DNA of 14,153 nucleotides from Actinomycetes bacterium (GCA_025464025.1 JAODBP010000005.1:1-14153), one strand, 5' to 3'. Shown: positions 1-7,592, counted from the first letter of the stretch. Notes: generated by a model from the sequence alone, not told the origin. Numbers and translations are program-made.

Positions 1-2
1 AG

Positions 3-2597
3 CGGCTCTGGGACCAGGGGCTCCTCTACGAGGGCCACCGCGTCTCGCCCTACTGCCCCCGCTGCGGCACCGCGCTCTCCTCCCACGAGATGGGCCAGCC
101 GGGCGTCTACCGCGACGTCACCGACCCGTCGGTCTACGTGCGGTTCCCGCTGGTCGACGACGACGCCGACCTCATGGTGTGGACGACCACGCCGTGGACG
201 CTCGTGTCGAACGTCGCTGCCGTGGTCGGGCCGGACATGCAGTACGTGCGGGTCCACGAGCCCGACGGCCGCGACCTGATCATGGCCGAGACGGCGGCCG
301 AGCGGTTCTTCGGCGACGACGCGCCCTACGACGTCGTCGCCCGCTACACCGGCACCGAGCTGGCCGGGCGGCGCTACGTCCGGCCCTACGACTTCCTGCC
401 CATCGACGACAGCGGCCAGGTCGTCGTCACCGCCGACTACGTCACCGCCGACGACGGCTCGGGCATCGTGCACACGGCCCCTGCCTTCGGCGAGGACGAC
501 GCCCAGACCGGCCGCAAGTACGGCCTGCCCGTCCTCAACCCGGTCACGGCCGAGGGCACGTTCGACGCCCGCATCGGGCCGTGGGCCGGCCTCGGCGTCA
601 AGCAAGCCGACGCGTCGATCGTGCGCGACCTCGAGATGCGGAACCTCCTCGTGCGGGAGGAGCCCTACCTCCACAGCTACCCGCACTGCTGGCGGTGCTC
701 GACCCCGCTCATCTACTGGGCCAAGACCTCGTGGTTCGCCAAGACGTCGGAGAAGCGCGACGAGCTGCTCGAGCAGAACGAGCGCATCAACTGGTACCCG
801 GAGCACATCAAGGAGGGCCGCTTCGGCAAGTGGCTCGAGAACAACGTCGACTGGGCGCTCTCCCGCGACCGCTACTGGGGCACGCCGCTCCCGGTGTGGC
901 GGTGCGAGGAGGGCCACGACACGTGCATCGGCTCGGTCGCCGAGCTCGCCGGCCTGGTCGGCCGCGACCTGTCCGAGCTCGACCTCCACCGCCCCTACGT
1001 CGACGAGGTCACGTTCCCGTGCGGCGAGTGCGGCGGAACCGCGACCCGCCTGGCCCCCGTGCTCGACGCCTGGTTCGACTCCGGCTCGATGCCCTCGGCC
1101 CAGCAGCACTTCCCGTTCGCCGGCCAGGACCCCGAGGCCATGCCGCCCTCGTTCCCGGCCGACTACATCTGCGAGGCCATCGACCAGACGCGCGGCTGGT
1201 TCTACTCGTTGCTCGCCGTGAACACCCTCGCCTTCGGCTCGACGCCGTACCAGAACGTCGTGTGCCTCGGGCACATCGTCGACGGCGAGGGCCAGAAGAT
1301 GTCGAAGTCGCGCGGCAACGTGATCGACCCGTGGCACGTGTTCAACACGTTCGGCGCCGACTCGCTCCGCTGGTACTTCCTCTCGGCCGGCCAGCCGTGG
1401 TCACCCCGCCGGGTGCACGAGGACGGCATCCGCGAGTCGACCCGCCAGACGCTGCTCACGCTCTGGAACGTGCACTCGTTCTTCGCCACCTACGCCGACC
1501 TCGACGGGTGGGAGCCGACCGGCGACTTCGTCCCGACCCATCCCCTCGACCGATGGGTGCTGGGCGAGCTCGACGACGCCATCGAGCAGGTCACCGCGTC
1601 GCTCGAGGAGTTCGACGCCTTCGGCGGGGCCACGCGCATCGCCCGCTTCGTCGACGACCTGTCGAACTGGTACGTGCGTCGCTCGCGCCCTCGCTTCTGG
1701 AAGAGCAAGGACCCGGCGGCGTACGCCACGCTCCACCGCTGCCTCGTCGTCACGGCCGAGCTGCTCGCCCCGTTCACGCCGTTCCTGGCCGATGAGCTGT
1801 GGCGCTCGCTCACCGGTGGGCTCTCGGTGCACGCCGCCGACTGGCCCACGCCGGCCGGCCAGCGCGACGAGGGCCTCGTCGTGCAGGTCGACGCCGTGCG
1901 CCGCCTCGTCGGCCTCGGTCGGGCCGCCCGCACCGACGGCAAGGTCAAGACCCGCCAGCCCCTCCGGCGTGCGTTGCTGCTGCACCCCGGCGTCGACCTC
2001 GACCAGGCCAGCGTCGAGGAGCTCGAGAGCGAGCTCAACGTGAAGGTGGCCGAGACGATCGAGGGCCTGGGCGGCATCGTGTCGTGGTCGGCCGTGCCGA
2101 ACTTCCGCACCCTCGGCCCCCGCCTCGGCCCCAAGGTCAACGAGGTCAAGGCGGCGCTGGCCGCCATCGACGGCGCCACCCTCCGGGAGGCGCTCGACGA
2201 CCAGGGCTGGGTCGAGGTCGCCGGCGAGCGGCTGGAGGCCGCCGACCTCGAGGTCCGGGCCGAACGGCACGGGCAGTTCGCACTGGCCCAGGAGGGGCCG
2301 TGGGCCGTCGCCCTCGACCTCGAGCTCGACGACGAGCTCCTCGTCGAGGGCACGGCGCGCGAGCTCTCACGGGCGATCAACGACCTCCGGAAGGAGGCTG
2401 GCCTCGCCATCGCCGACCGGATCCGCGTCGTGGTCGGTGCCCCCGACGGCGGGCGGGCCGCGGCGGCCGTGGCCGCCCACGGGGCGTGGATCGCCGGCGA
2501 GGTGCTGGCCGACGAGCTGGCGGCGGGCGCTGCCGCCGGTGGTCAGCCAGTCGAGCTCGACGGCGAGGCCGTCACCATCGCCATCACCAAGGTCTGA
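3..2597 (+). CDS. ileS: isoleucine-tRNA ligase, 5'-truncated by the window edge
   Basis: Cytosolic class I synthetase that charges tRNA-Ile. The frame is open from base 3, before the first ATG at 90, and gives 864 residues; roughly 180-190 N-terminal residues with the HIGH motif lie outside the window if the protein has the usual length of about 1,040. Seen: a Cys pair (PYCPRCGT), the editing-domain motifs WTTTPWTL (near 180) and HTAPAFGEDD (near 475), a second Cys pair (CWRCSTPLIYW), and the catalytic loop KMSKS at 1296-1310. The C-terminal part contains LWNVHSFFATYADLDG and INDLRKEAGL, which resemble the eukaryote-like IleRS type 2 common in actinobacteria; the C-terminal zinc knuckle of type 1 is not seen. 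The type assignment is inference. It ends TGA and converges on the lysine-rich membrane gene. Divalent neighbours such as divIVA-ileS are common in other phyla, but here ileS is on the opposite strand. Confidence 0.97.
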   Translation, partial: RLWDQGLLYEGHRVSPYCPRCGTALSSHEMGQPGVYRDVTDPSVYVRFPLVDDDADLMVWTTTPWTLVSNVAAVVGPDMQYVRVHEPDGRDLIMAETAAERFFGDDAPYDVVARYTGTELAGRRYVRPYDFLPIDDSGQVVVTADYVTADDGSGIVHTAPAFGEDDAQTGRKYGLPVLNPVTAEGTFDARIGPWAGLGVKQADASIVRDLEMRNLLVREEPYLHSYPHCWRCSTPLIYWAKTSWFAKTSEKRDELLEQNERINWYPEHIKEGRFGKWLENNVDWALSRDRYWGTPLPVWRCEEGHDTCIGSVAELAGLVGRDLSELDLHRPYVDEVTFPCGECGGTATRLAPVLDAWFDSGSMPSAQQHFPFAGQDPEAMPPSFPADYICEAIDQTRGWFYSLLAVNTLAFGSTPYQNVVCLGHIVDGEGQKMSKSRGNVIDPWHVFNTFGADSLRWYFLSAGQPWSPRRVHEDGIRESTRQTLLTLWNVHSFFATYADLDGWEPTGDFVPTHPLDRWVLGELDDAIEQVTASLEEFDAFGGATRIARFVDDLSNWYVRRSRPRFWKSKDPAAYATLHRCLVVTAELLAPFTPFLADELWRSLTGGLSVHAADWPTPAGQRDEGLVVQVDAVRRLVGLGRAARTDGKVKTRQPLRRALLLHPGVDLDQASVEELESELNVKVAETIEGLGGIVSWSAVPNFRTLGPRLGPKVNEVKAALAAIDGATLREALDDQGWVEVAGERLEAADLEVRAERHGQFALAQEGPWAVALDLELDDELLVEGTARELSRAINDLRKEAGLAIADRIRVVVGAPDGGRAAAAVAAHGAWIAGEVLADELAAGAAAGGQPVELDGEAVTIAITKV

Positions 2598-2614
2598 CCC
2601 GAACCGGCGGTCAG
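2594..2614. terminator. candidate bidirectional hairpin between convergent genes
   Basis: A perfect 6-bp inverted repeat, CTGACC and GGTCAG, separated by nine bases. It contains both convergent stop codons: TGA of ileS at 2595-2597 and TGA of the minus-strand gene at 2611-2613. Its position suggests transcript-end formation for both genes. There is no T-tract on either side, so it is not a canonical intrinsic terminator, and the short arms could arise by chance. Confidence 0.3.
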
Positions 2615-3537
2615 GACTTCTTGGCGGCCTTGGTCGCCTTCTTGGCGGCCTTCTTCGCCGGCGCCGGAGCCTTCTTCGCCGGAGCCGCCGCCTTCTTCGC
2701 CGGAGCCGGTGCCTTCTTGGCCGGAGCCGCCGCCTTCTTCGCCGGAGCCGGTGCCTTCTTGGCCGGAGCCGCCGCCTTCTTCGCCGGAGCCGGTGCCTTC
2801 TTCGCCGGAGCCGGTGCCTTCTTGGCCGGAGCCGCCGCCTTCTTCGCCGGAGCCGGTGCCTTCTTGACCGGCGCCGGCGCCTTCTTGGCGGCGGCGGCCT
2901 TCTTGACCGGAGCCTTCTTGGCCGGGGCCGGGGCCGGGGCGGCGGCGGTCACCGGAACCACGGCGAGGGTGGCGCCGGTGGCGTCGGCCGGGGCACCGGC
3001 GAGCTGCTCGCGCAGCTCGGCCAGGCGACCGAGCACCTCGACCCGGCCCTTGCCCGACCGCTCCCGGGACTCGACCACGTCGACCTCGTCGGCGTAGAGC
3101 TCGGGGAGCAGCGGCAGGATCTGGGGCACCGACAGCTCGTCGTAGTCGGCGATCGGGAAGATGTCCTCCTCCTCGACCACCACGACCGCCTCCACGACCT
3201 CGTCGGCCACGACGACGTCGCCGGCGACCGGGGCGTACGACGTGTCATCGTCCTCGACGGGCGACACGGGAACCGTGGTCGGCACCACCGGGTCGGCGGC
3301 CGAGGCGCCGGACGTGGCCAGGGCCGTGCGGGGGCGGCCGATGCGGGTGGCCACGATCAGGAGGATCCCGGCGACGACGCTGCACCCGATCGACAGGTAG
3401 ATCAGCGCCAGGCCCGAGTCGGCCAGCAGGCCGAGCACGAGCAGCACCGTGGCGACCAGCACCAGACCGAAGCTGAGCAGTACGAGCACAGACACCATCC
3501 CTGTCAGGAAACGAGCGGAGATCCTAGGTCGCGCCAC
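2611..3537 (-). CDS. two-TM membrane protein with acidic middle and histone-H1-like Lys/Ala/Pro tail
   Basis: Not a family I can name; 308 residues from a GTG start. Two hydrophobic helices lie at about residues 14-38 and 43-66. An acidic linker follows (about 95-125), then a predicted helical segment at about 127-179 that begins FPIADYDELSVPQIL; similar YDEL-type segments occur in actinobacterial proteins of unknown role. The tail (about 199-308) has 16 Lys-Lys pairs in KKAPAPA and KKAAAPA heptads and ends KKS. Such tails bind DNA or other polyanions in HU-like and histone-H1-like bacterial proteins. Binding by this protein is inference: the cytoplasmic tail could tether the nucleoid, or touch acidic lipid or polymer. 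It follows divIVA by 29 bases and is probably cotranscribed with it. An AGGCAGGT stretch precedes the GTG; ATG at 3498 is an alternative start but has poorer spacing. Confidence 0.82.
   Translation of the reverse strand: MARPRISARFLTGMVSVLVLLSFGLVLVATVLLVLGLLADSGLALIYLSIGCSVVAGILLIVATRIGRPRTALATSGASAADPVVPTTVPVSPVEDDDTSYAPVAGDVVVADEVVEAVVVVEEEDIFPIADYDELSVPQILPLLPELYADEVDVVESRERSGKGRVEVLGRLAELREQLAGAPADATGATLAVVPVTAAAPAPAPAKKAPVKKAAAAKKAPAPVKKAPAPAKKAAAPAKKAPAPAKKAPAPAKKAAAPAKKAPAPAKKAAAPAKKAPAPAKKAAAPAKKAPAPAKKAAKKATKAAKKS
2678..2866. repeat. 42-bp tandem array inside the lysine-rich tail (4.5 units)
   Basis: Units lie at 2678-2719, 2720-2761, 2762-2803 and 2825-2866, with a 21-bp half-unit at 2804-2824. 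Units 1, 2 and 4 are identical base for base; unit 3 differs only in its last base. Each unit encodes 14 residues (KKAPAPA plus KKAAAPA). More diverged 21-bp relatives flank both ends. Near-identity at synonymous positions points to recent duplication or homogenisation by slippage or recombination, so length may vary between strains. Collapse during assembly is also possible. Confidence 0.93.
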
Positions 3538-3566
3538 GCGCGACCTGCCTCATGCGGGCCAGCCCG

Positions 3567-4775
3567 CTAGCGGCCTCGGCGCCGGAGGAAGCGGCCCGAG
3601 GGCACGCCGTCATCCTGCTCGTCGACGTCGACCACGTCGGCCGCGTCGCGGGGGCCGAGCGGCTCGGTGTCGGTGACGGCCCGACGCAGCTCGGTCAGGA
3701 ACGGGTCATCGTCGACGACGACGGGGGTCGGGCCCGAAGCGTCCCGCCACTCGACGTCGGCGCTCCCGGGATCGTCGTCCTCGGCCTCGGGGGCCAGGGC
3801 GTCGTAGGCGCCGGTCGGCTCCAGCAGCGGGAGCGAGATCTCCCCCGACTCGTCGTCGGCGTCGTAGAGGCGAGGTGCCGGCTCGGGCGTCGGCTCGCCG
3901 GTGAGGTCGAACACCGGCTCGGGCTCCAGGAACAGCTCCGGCGTGGGCTCGGCTGCCTCGGCACCGGGCTCGGCCACGTCGAGCGGCGGCTGCGGTTCGG
4001 GCTCGCCGGCCACGGGCGTGTCGGGCAGCAGGGCACCGGGTGCCACCTCGCCCAGGAGGTCCTCCACGCCGGCCCGGCGGAGGGCCTCGAGCAGGTCCTC
4101 ACGAGCCTGGGCCACCTCCTCCTCGCTGGGGGCGCGGGCCACGGTCGGTTCGATCACGGGCGGCTCGAACGCCTCGAAGGCCTCGGGGGCGGACACGTCG
4201 AGCGGCTCGTGGGTCGGCGCGGCCAGGTCGACGTCGTGGAGGGCCGGCGGCTCCGGCACCGCCACGGTGGCGTCCCGGGCGTCGAGCTCGGCGAGCTGAC
4301 GCTCGAGCTCGGCCCGCAGCCGGGCCCGGTGCTCCTCGAAGAACGAGGTGAGCTGCTGCACGTCGGCCTCGAGCGCGGCTCGCCGGTCGGCCAGGTCGCC
4401 CAGGTCGCGACGGGTGCGCTCGGCCATCTCCTCGTCCATGGCCGCCAACCTGGCCTCGGCGTCGTCGAGGCGCTGGCGAGCGCGGTCGTCGGCATCGGCC
4501 AGCACCCGCTCGGCTTCGGCCCGCGCCTCCTCGACCGCGGTGAGCGCCGTGCGTTGGGCCAGCACGAGGGTGCGGCGGATCTCGTCCTCGTCGCTGCGCT
4601 CGAGCAGGCGGCGCTCGGCCTGGGCGGCCCGCTCGCCGGTCTCCCGCAGGCGCTCCTGGAGCTCGCCGAGCGCAGCGGCGACGCGAGCCAGGAAGTCGTC
4701 GACGTCGTCGCGCTTGTAGCCCCGCCACTCCTCGCGGAACTCGACCTCGGTCAGCAGCCGGGGGGTCAGGTCCAT
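3567..4775 (-). CDS. divIVA: DivIVA/Wag31-type polar growth and division protein
   Basis: Coiled-coil scaffold that binds curved membrane and recruits the polar cell-wall machinery in actinobacteria. The 402 residues open with the DivIVA membrane-binding domain: LTPRLLTEVEF, then RGYKRDDVDDFL at about 18-29. A long charged helical region (about 30-165) is predicted coiled coil. From about 170 the protein is acidic and Pro/Glu-rich, with one short helical patch (EEEVAQAREDLLEALRRAG), and ends in a basic cluster (RFLRRRGR). The acidic extension makes it longer than Bacillus DivIVA, as is common in actinobacteria. It lies 52 bases after yggT, the standard sepF-yggT-divIVA order. The ATG start has no clear Shine-Dalgarno and sits inside an inverted repeat, described separately. 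Stop is TAG. The domain call is firm; partners are inferred from the family. Confidence 0.93.
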   Translation of the reverse strand: MDLTPRLLTEVEFREEWRGYKRDDVDDFLARVAAALGELQERLRETGERAAQAERRLLERSDEDEIRRTLVLAQRTALTAVEEARAEAERVLADADDRARQRLDDAEARLAAMDEEMAERTRRDLGDLADRRAALEADVQQLTSFFEEHRARLRAELERQLAELDARDATVAVPEPPALHDVDLAAPTHEPLDVSAPEAFEAFEPPVIEPTVARAPSEEEVAQAREDLLEALRRAGVEDLLGEVAPGALLPDTPVAGEPEPQPPLDVAEPGAEAAEPTPELFLEPEPVFDLTGEPTPEPAPRLYDADDESGEISLPLLEPTGAYDALAPEAEDDDPGSADVEWRDASGPTPVVVDDDPFLTELRRAVTDTEPLGPRDAADVVDVDEQDDGVPSGRFLRRRGR

Positions 4776-4794
4776 GGGTGGATCGTACCCATGG
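4772..4794 (-). promoter_or_regulatory. inverted repeat covering the divIVA start codon
   Basis: Perfect 8-bp arms, CCATGGGT at 4772-4779 and ACCCATGG at 4787-4794, with a 7-base spacer. Read on the minus strand, the divIVA ATG (4775-4773) lies within the 3' arm. As RNA, the start codon would be paired in a GC-rich stem, and no purine-rich ribosome site stands upstream. It could equally be a dimeric-protein operator in DNA. Function is inference; the symmetry is directly visible. Confidence 0.5.
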
Positions 4795-4827
4795 GCCCGT
4801 TCGGCAACGGTGGACCCGGCCCCTCGC

Positions 4828-5091
4828 TCAGAGGCCGACGCGGCAGTCGAGCACCAGCGACTGGATGATCTGGATGCCGATCAGCACCACGATGGGCGAG
4901 ATGTCGAAGCCACCGCCGATGGGCGGGATGGCCCGACGCAGCGGGCCCAGCACCGGCTCGGTGAGGGCGTAGAGGACGCTGAAGGCCTGGGCCATGACCG
5001 TGCCCTGCTGGATCGGGAACCAGCTGAGGATGATCCGACCGAAGACGACGATGAGGTACGCGCTGAGGGCGTAGCAGAGGATGTCGCGCAC
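4828..5091 (-). CDS. yggT: YggT family membrane protein
   Basis: Small integral membrane protein of 87 residues, at the usual length for a one-repeat YggT protein. Hydrophobic helices lie at about residues 3-24 and 64-83. Between them is the family signature TEPVLGPLRRAIPP followed by FDISPIVVLI. Its biochemical role is unsettled; it is a near-constant neighbour of sepF and divIVA in Gram-positive bacteria, and links to division or osmotic tolerance have been proposed. It starts at GTG one base after the sepF stop (TGA-C-GTG), so translation is probably coupled to sepF. The stop is TGA. Confidence 0.92.
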   Translation of the reverse strand: MRDILCYALSAYLIVVFGRIILSWFPIQQGTVMAQAFSVLYALTEPVLGPLRRAIPPIGGGFDISPIVVLIGIQIIQSLVLDCRVGL

Positions 5092-5092
5092 G

Positions 5093-5605
5093 TCAGTCGT
5101 TCTCGCGGAGCCGGCGCTTCTCCTCGGCCGACACCTCCACGTTGGAGGGGGTGAGGAGGTACACCTGGTTGGTCACGCGCTCCATGGAGCCGCGCATCCC
5201 GTAGCAGAGCCCACTGGCGAAGTCGACGAGGCGCCGGCTCAGGTCGCGCTCCAGTCCCTGGAGGTTCATGATCACCGGGATCCCGGCCATGTACTTGTCG
5301 GCCAGCGACTGCGCCTCGTTGAACGACGTCGGCGAGATCGGGTACGGCTTGGCCGAGCCCTGCGGGGTGAGGGGGCGGACGACACCGGTCGTGCGGACGG
5401 CGGGCACCTGGCCCGATGCCGGCTCGGCCGAGCGCGGGAGGGGACGGACAGCGGCGTGGTGCGCGTCCGGGGGCTCCGGCGGCACGTAGGCCGAGCGCGA
5501 CGAGCCCACCGGGGCGGCCGGGGCCGGCTCGTCGTAGTAGTCGTCGTCGTACTCGTCGTCGGGTGCCAACCCGAGGTAGTGCATCGCTTTGCGCAGCATG
5601 GACAT
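5093..5605 (-). CDS. sepF: cell division protein SepF
   Basis: Membrane anchor and bundler of FtsZ; in actinobacteria without FtsA it is the main early tether of the Z-ring. The 170 residues start with a short amphipathic helix (MSMLRKAMHYLGL) of the kind that inserts in the membrane. A variable acidic then Pro/Ala-rich linker follows to about residue 85. The SepF fold is at about 88-158, with ADKYMAGIPVIMNL, RRLVDFASGLCYGMRGSMERV and VYLLTPSNVEVS, followed by a charged C-terminus. The ATG is chosen because a perfect AGGAGG lies at 5616-5611, five bases upstream; the ATG two codons later has worse spacing. The gene follows yggS by 22 bases. The C-terminal peptide of the FtsZ in this window is the expected binding partner. 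Confidence 0.97.
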   Translation of the reverse strand: MSMLRKAMHYLGLAPDDEYDDDYYDEPAPAAPVGSSRSAYVPPEPPDAHHAAVRPLPRSAEPASGQVPAVRTTGVVRPLTPQGSAKPYPISPTSFNEAQSLADKYMAGIPVIMNLQGLERDLSRRLVDFASGLCYGMRGSMERVTNQVYLLTPSNVEVSAEEKRRLREND

Positions 5606-5627
5606 CCGTCCCTCCTGAAGCCCGACC

Positions 5628-6305
5628 CTAGTTTGATGGATGCCCTGGTTCGGGACGCGGACGCTCGCCGAACAGCGCCCGACCGATCCGCACCATCGTC
5701 GATCCCTCTTCGACGGCGACCTCGAGGTCCCCGCTCATCCCCATCGACCGCTCGACCAGTCCGAGGTCGTCGGCCAGCCGGTTGAGCAACCGGAAGCCGG
5801 GCCGGGCCGCCTCCGGCTCACCCGTCGCCCCGATGGCCATGAGGCCGACCACGTCGAGGCCACCCTTGCGCAGCCGGTTGACCAGCGCGGGCGCCTCGTG
5901 GGGCCCGCACCCGCCCTTCTGCGGCTCGTCGCTCACGTTGACCTGCAGCAACACGCGCGCCCCGGCGGCCCGCTTGGCCAGCTCGTCGCCGAGCGTGGCC
6001 CGGTCGATCGTGTGCCACACGTCGACCAGGTCGACGAGCTGGCGCACCTTGTTGGTCTGGAGCCGGCCGATGAAGTGCCAGGTGGGCCCGGCCCCGTCCT
6101 CGGTCGACGCCGTCACCTCGGGTCGCTTGGCCAGCAGCTCCTGGGCGTAGCTCTCGGCGATGTCGGTGATCCCGGCCCGGAGGGCGGCGTCGACAGCGTC
6201 GACTCCGAACCCCTTCGTCACCGCCAGCAGGCGCACGCGGTCCGCGCCGCCGGCGTCGGCGATGCGGCGGCGGACCTCGGCGACGTTCCCGATCAGATCC
6301 ACCAC
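5628..6305 (-). CDS. yggS: YggS/PROSC family PLP homeostasis protein
   Basis: Cytosolic alanine-racemase-like TIM barrel without known catalysis that binds pyridoxal 5'-phosphate and balances B6 vitamer and amino-acid pools. The 225 residues show the PLP lysine in LLAVTKG (Lys31), then WHFIGRLQTNKVRQLV, LLQVNVSDEPQKGG, LMAIGA, LGLVERSMGMSGDLEVAVEEG in shortened form as SMGMSGDLEVAVEEG, and the phosphate-binding end STMVRIGRALFGER. Start: GGAGGTGA, a full match to the 16S tail, stands directly before two tandem GTG codons (6305 and 6302); the second has the better 7-base spacing, so the protein may be one residue shorter. It lies between ftsZ and sepF, its usual place, but pgeF (ylmD), which often comes between ftsZ and yggS, is absent. 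Stop is TAG. Confidence 0.96.
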   Translation of the reverse strand: MVDLIGNVAEVRRRIADAGGADRVRLLAVTKGFGVDAVDAALRAGITDIAESYAQELLAKRPEVTASTEDGAGPTWHFIGRLQTNKVRQLVDLVDVWHTIDRATLGDELAKRAAGARVLLQVNVSDEPQKGGCGPHEAPALVNRLRKGGLDVVGLMAIGATGEPEAARPGFRLLNRLADDLGLVERSMGMSGDLEVAVEEGSTMVRIGRALFGERPRPEPGHPSN

Positions 6306-6328
6306 GTCACCTCCGCGCCACGACCCCG

Positions 6329-6366
6329 ACCGACCCGGCGGCGGGGTCGCCGTGGGAGCGGTCGGT
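6329..6366 (-). promoter_or_regulatory. nested inverted repeats in the ftsZ-yggS spacer
   Basis: The 94-base spacer 6306-6399 holds two competing perfect inverted repeats. The outer arms are ACCGACC at 6329-6335 and GGTCGGT at 6360-6366. The inner arms are CGACCC at 6331-6336 and GGGTCG at 6344-6349; they overlap the outer left arm, so the two stems exclude each other. There is no T-tract. This could attenuate or process the transcript after ftsZ, giving the ring protein more messenger than the genes behind it. That role is inference. Confidence 0.4.
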
Positions 6367-6399
6367 GAAGAGGACGGACGCCAAGGCGATGGGCGTGGG

Positions 6400-7503
6400 C
6401 TACTTCAGGAAGGACGGGACGTCGAAGTCGTCGTCGCCATCGAGGTCCAGGTCGTCGTCGCCGAAGTCGTCGTCGCCCACGTCGAGGCCGAGGCCCCCAC
6501 CGGAGCCCGTCGAGCTCGACGTCGGGGCCGAAGCCGGCCGGCCCTTGGCCTCGTCCCACCGGTCGAAGCCGGCGGCGATGACGGTGACCCGGACCTCGTC
6601 GCCCATCGAGTCGTCGATGACCGTGCCGAAGATGATGTTGGCGTCCGGGTGGGCCACGCCGTGGATGACCTCGGCGGCCTCGTTGACCTCGAACAGGCCG
6701 AGGTCGCTGCCGCCGGCCACCGAGAGGAGGATGCCGCGGGCACCCTCGATCGAGGCCTCGAGCAGCGGGCTGGAGATGGCGGCGTTGGCCGCGGCGAGGG
6801 CCCGCCCCTCGCCCGAGCCGTAGCCGATGCCCATGAGGGCCGAGCCGGCGTTGCTCATGACCATCTTCACGTCGGCGAAGTCGGTGTTGATCAGGCCGGG
6901 CGTGGTGATGAGCTCGGTGATGCCCTGGACGCCCTGGAGCAGGACCTCGTCGGCCATCTTGAACGCGTTGAGCATCGAGGTCTTCTCGTTCGACACGGTG
7001 AGGAGCCGGTCGTTCGGGATGACGATGAGCGTGTCGACCTTCTCCTTCAGCTTCTGGATGCCCTGCTCGGCCTGGACCGAGCGGCGGCGGCCCTCGAAGG
7101 CGAAGGGGCGGGTGACCACGCCGATGGTGAGGGCACCGATGGCCCGGGCCACCTCGGCCACCACGGGGGCGCCACCGGTGCCGGTGCCACCACCCTCGCC
7201 GGCGGTGATGAACACCATGTCGGCGCCCTGGAGGGCCGCCTCGATCTCGGCCCGGTGGTCCTCGGCCGCGTTGCGGCCCACATCGGGGTCGCTGCCGGCG
7301 CCGAGGCCCCGCGTCACGTCCTGACCGATGTCGAGCTTCAGCTCGGCGTCGCTCATGAGCAGGGCCTGGGCATCGGTGTTGACCCCGATGAACTCGACCC
7401 CCTTCAGGCCGGCGTCGATCATCCGGTTGACGGCGTTGACGCCGCCGCCGCCGATGCCGACGACCTTGATCACCGCCAGGTAGTTCTGCGGGTTGCCGGC
7501 CAT
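6400..7503 (-). CDS. ftsZ: cell division protein FtsZ
   Basis: Tubulin-like GTPase that assembles the cytokinetic Z-ring under the membrane. The product has 367 residues. Seen: the N-terminal nucleotide-binding strand [15 protein letters not shown] (13-27), NTDAQAL, the tubulin signature GGGTGTG (104-110), [13 protein letters not shown], the T7 loop NTDFADV (206-212), [11 protein letters not shown], and the C-terminal domain with IIFGTVIDD to VTVIAAGF. The linker (about 318-355) is short and Asp/Gly-rich, and the terminal peptide [10 protein letters not shown] is the conserved tail that binds SepF and other partners. The ATG at 7503 is chosen because AAAGGA lies about six bases upstream and the family start [16 protein letters not shown] fits; the open frame continues upstream but that part is spacer and shadow of ftsQ. 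A 164-base leader separates it from ftsQ. Confidence 0.98.
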   Translation of the reverse strand: MAGNPQNYLAVIKVVGIGGGGVNAVNRMIDAGLKGVEFIGVNTDAQALLMSDAELKLDIGQDVTRGLGAGSDPDVGRNAAEDHRAEIEAALQGADMVFITAGEGGGTGTGGAPVVAEVARAIGALTIGVVTRPFAFEGRRRSVQAEQGIQKLKEKVDTLIVIPNDRLLTVSNEKTSMLNAFKMADEVLLQGVQGITELITTPGLINTDFADVKMVMSNAGSALMGIGYGSGEGRALAAANAAISSPLLEASIEGARGILLSVAGGSDLGLFEVNEAAEVIHGVAHPDANIIFGTVIDDSMGDEVRVTVIAAGFDRWDEAKGRPASAPTSSSTGSGGGLGLDVGDDDFGDDDLDLDGDDDFDVPSFLK

Positions 7504-7522
7504 GTGGTGTCCTTTCGCTGGA

Positions 7523-7541
7523 GTCGGGACCGGGTCCCGAC
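7523..7541 (-). promoter_or_regulatory. GC-rich hairpin just before the ftsZ ribosome site
   Basis: Perfect 8-bp arms GTCGGGAC (7523-7530) and GTCCCGAC (7534-7541) with a 3-base loop. On the ftsZ messenger the stem ends about seven bases before the AAAGGA ribosome site, a position where it could affect 30S access or protect a 5' end made by processing. No T-tract follows, so a terminator is unlikely. Confidence 0.5.
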
Positions 7542-7558
7542 CCGGAACGTGCAAAGGG

Positions 7559-7587
7559 CCGGGCGCACCCCCCAGGGGTTCACCCGG
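7559..7587 (-). promoter_or_regulatory. second hairpin in the ftsZ leader
   Basis: Outer arms CCGGG (7559-7563) and CCCGG (7583-7587) continue through a G-U wobble, one further pair and one mismatch into inner arms ACCCC (7567-7571) and GGGGT (7575-7579) with a 3-base loop. The stem is imperfect but rich in G-C pairs. Only CCCTTTG follows on the minus strand, too short for an intrinsic terminator. Together with the hairpin at 7523-7541 it makes the ftsZ leader highly structured. Confidence 0.4.
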
Positions 7588-7592
7588 CCTCC

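Noticed and set aside
3..90. Loss of the HIGH motif in IleRS
   Set aside because: The frame is open to the window edge, so the N-terminus is merely outside the window.
2678..2866. CRISPR-like regular repeats
   Set aside because: The repeats are contiguous, have no unique spacers, and keep frame within a coding sequence.
3538..3566. A separate promoter for the lysine-rich gene in the gap after divIVA
   Set aside because: The 29-base gap shows no -35/-10 pair; cotranscription with divIVA is simpler.
1799..3570. Plus-strand frames running through the lysine-tail array (Ala/Phe/Gly-rich or Arg/Leu-rich repeats)
   Set aside because: They are reverse-strand readings of the KKAPAPA repeats. The minus-strand frame has membrane helices, a domain-like middle and an operon position.
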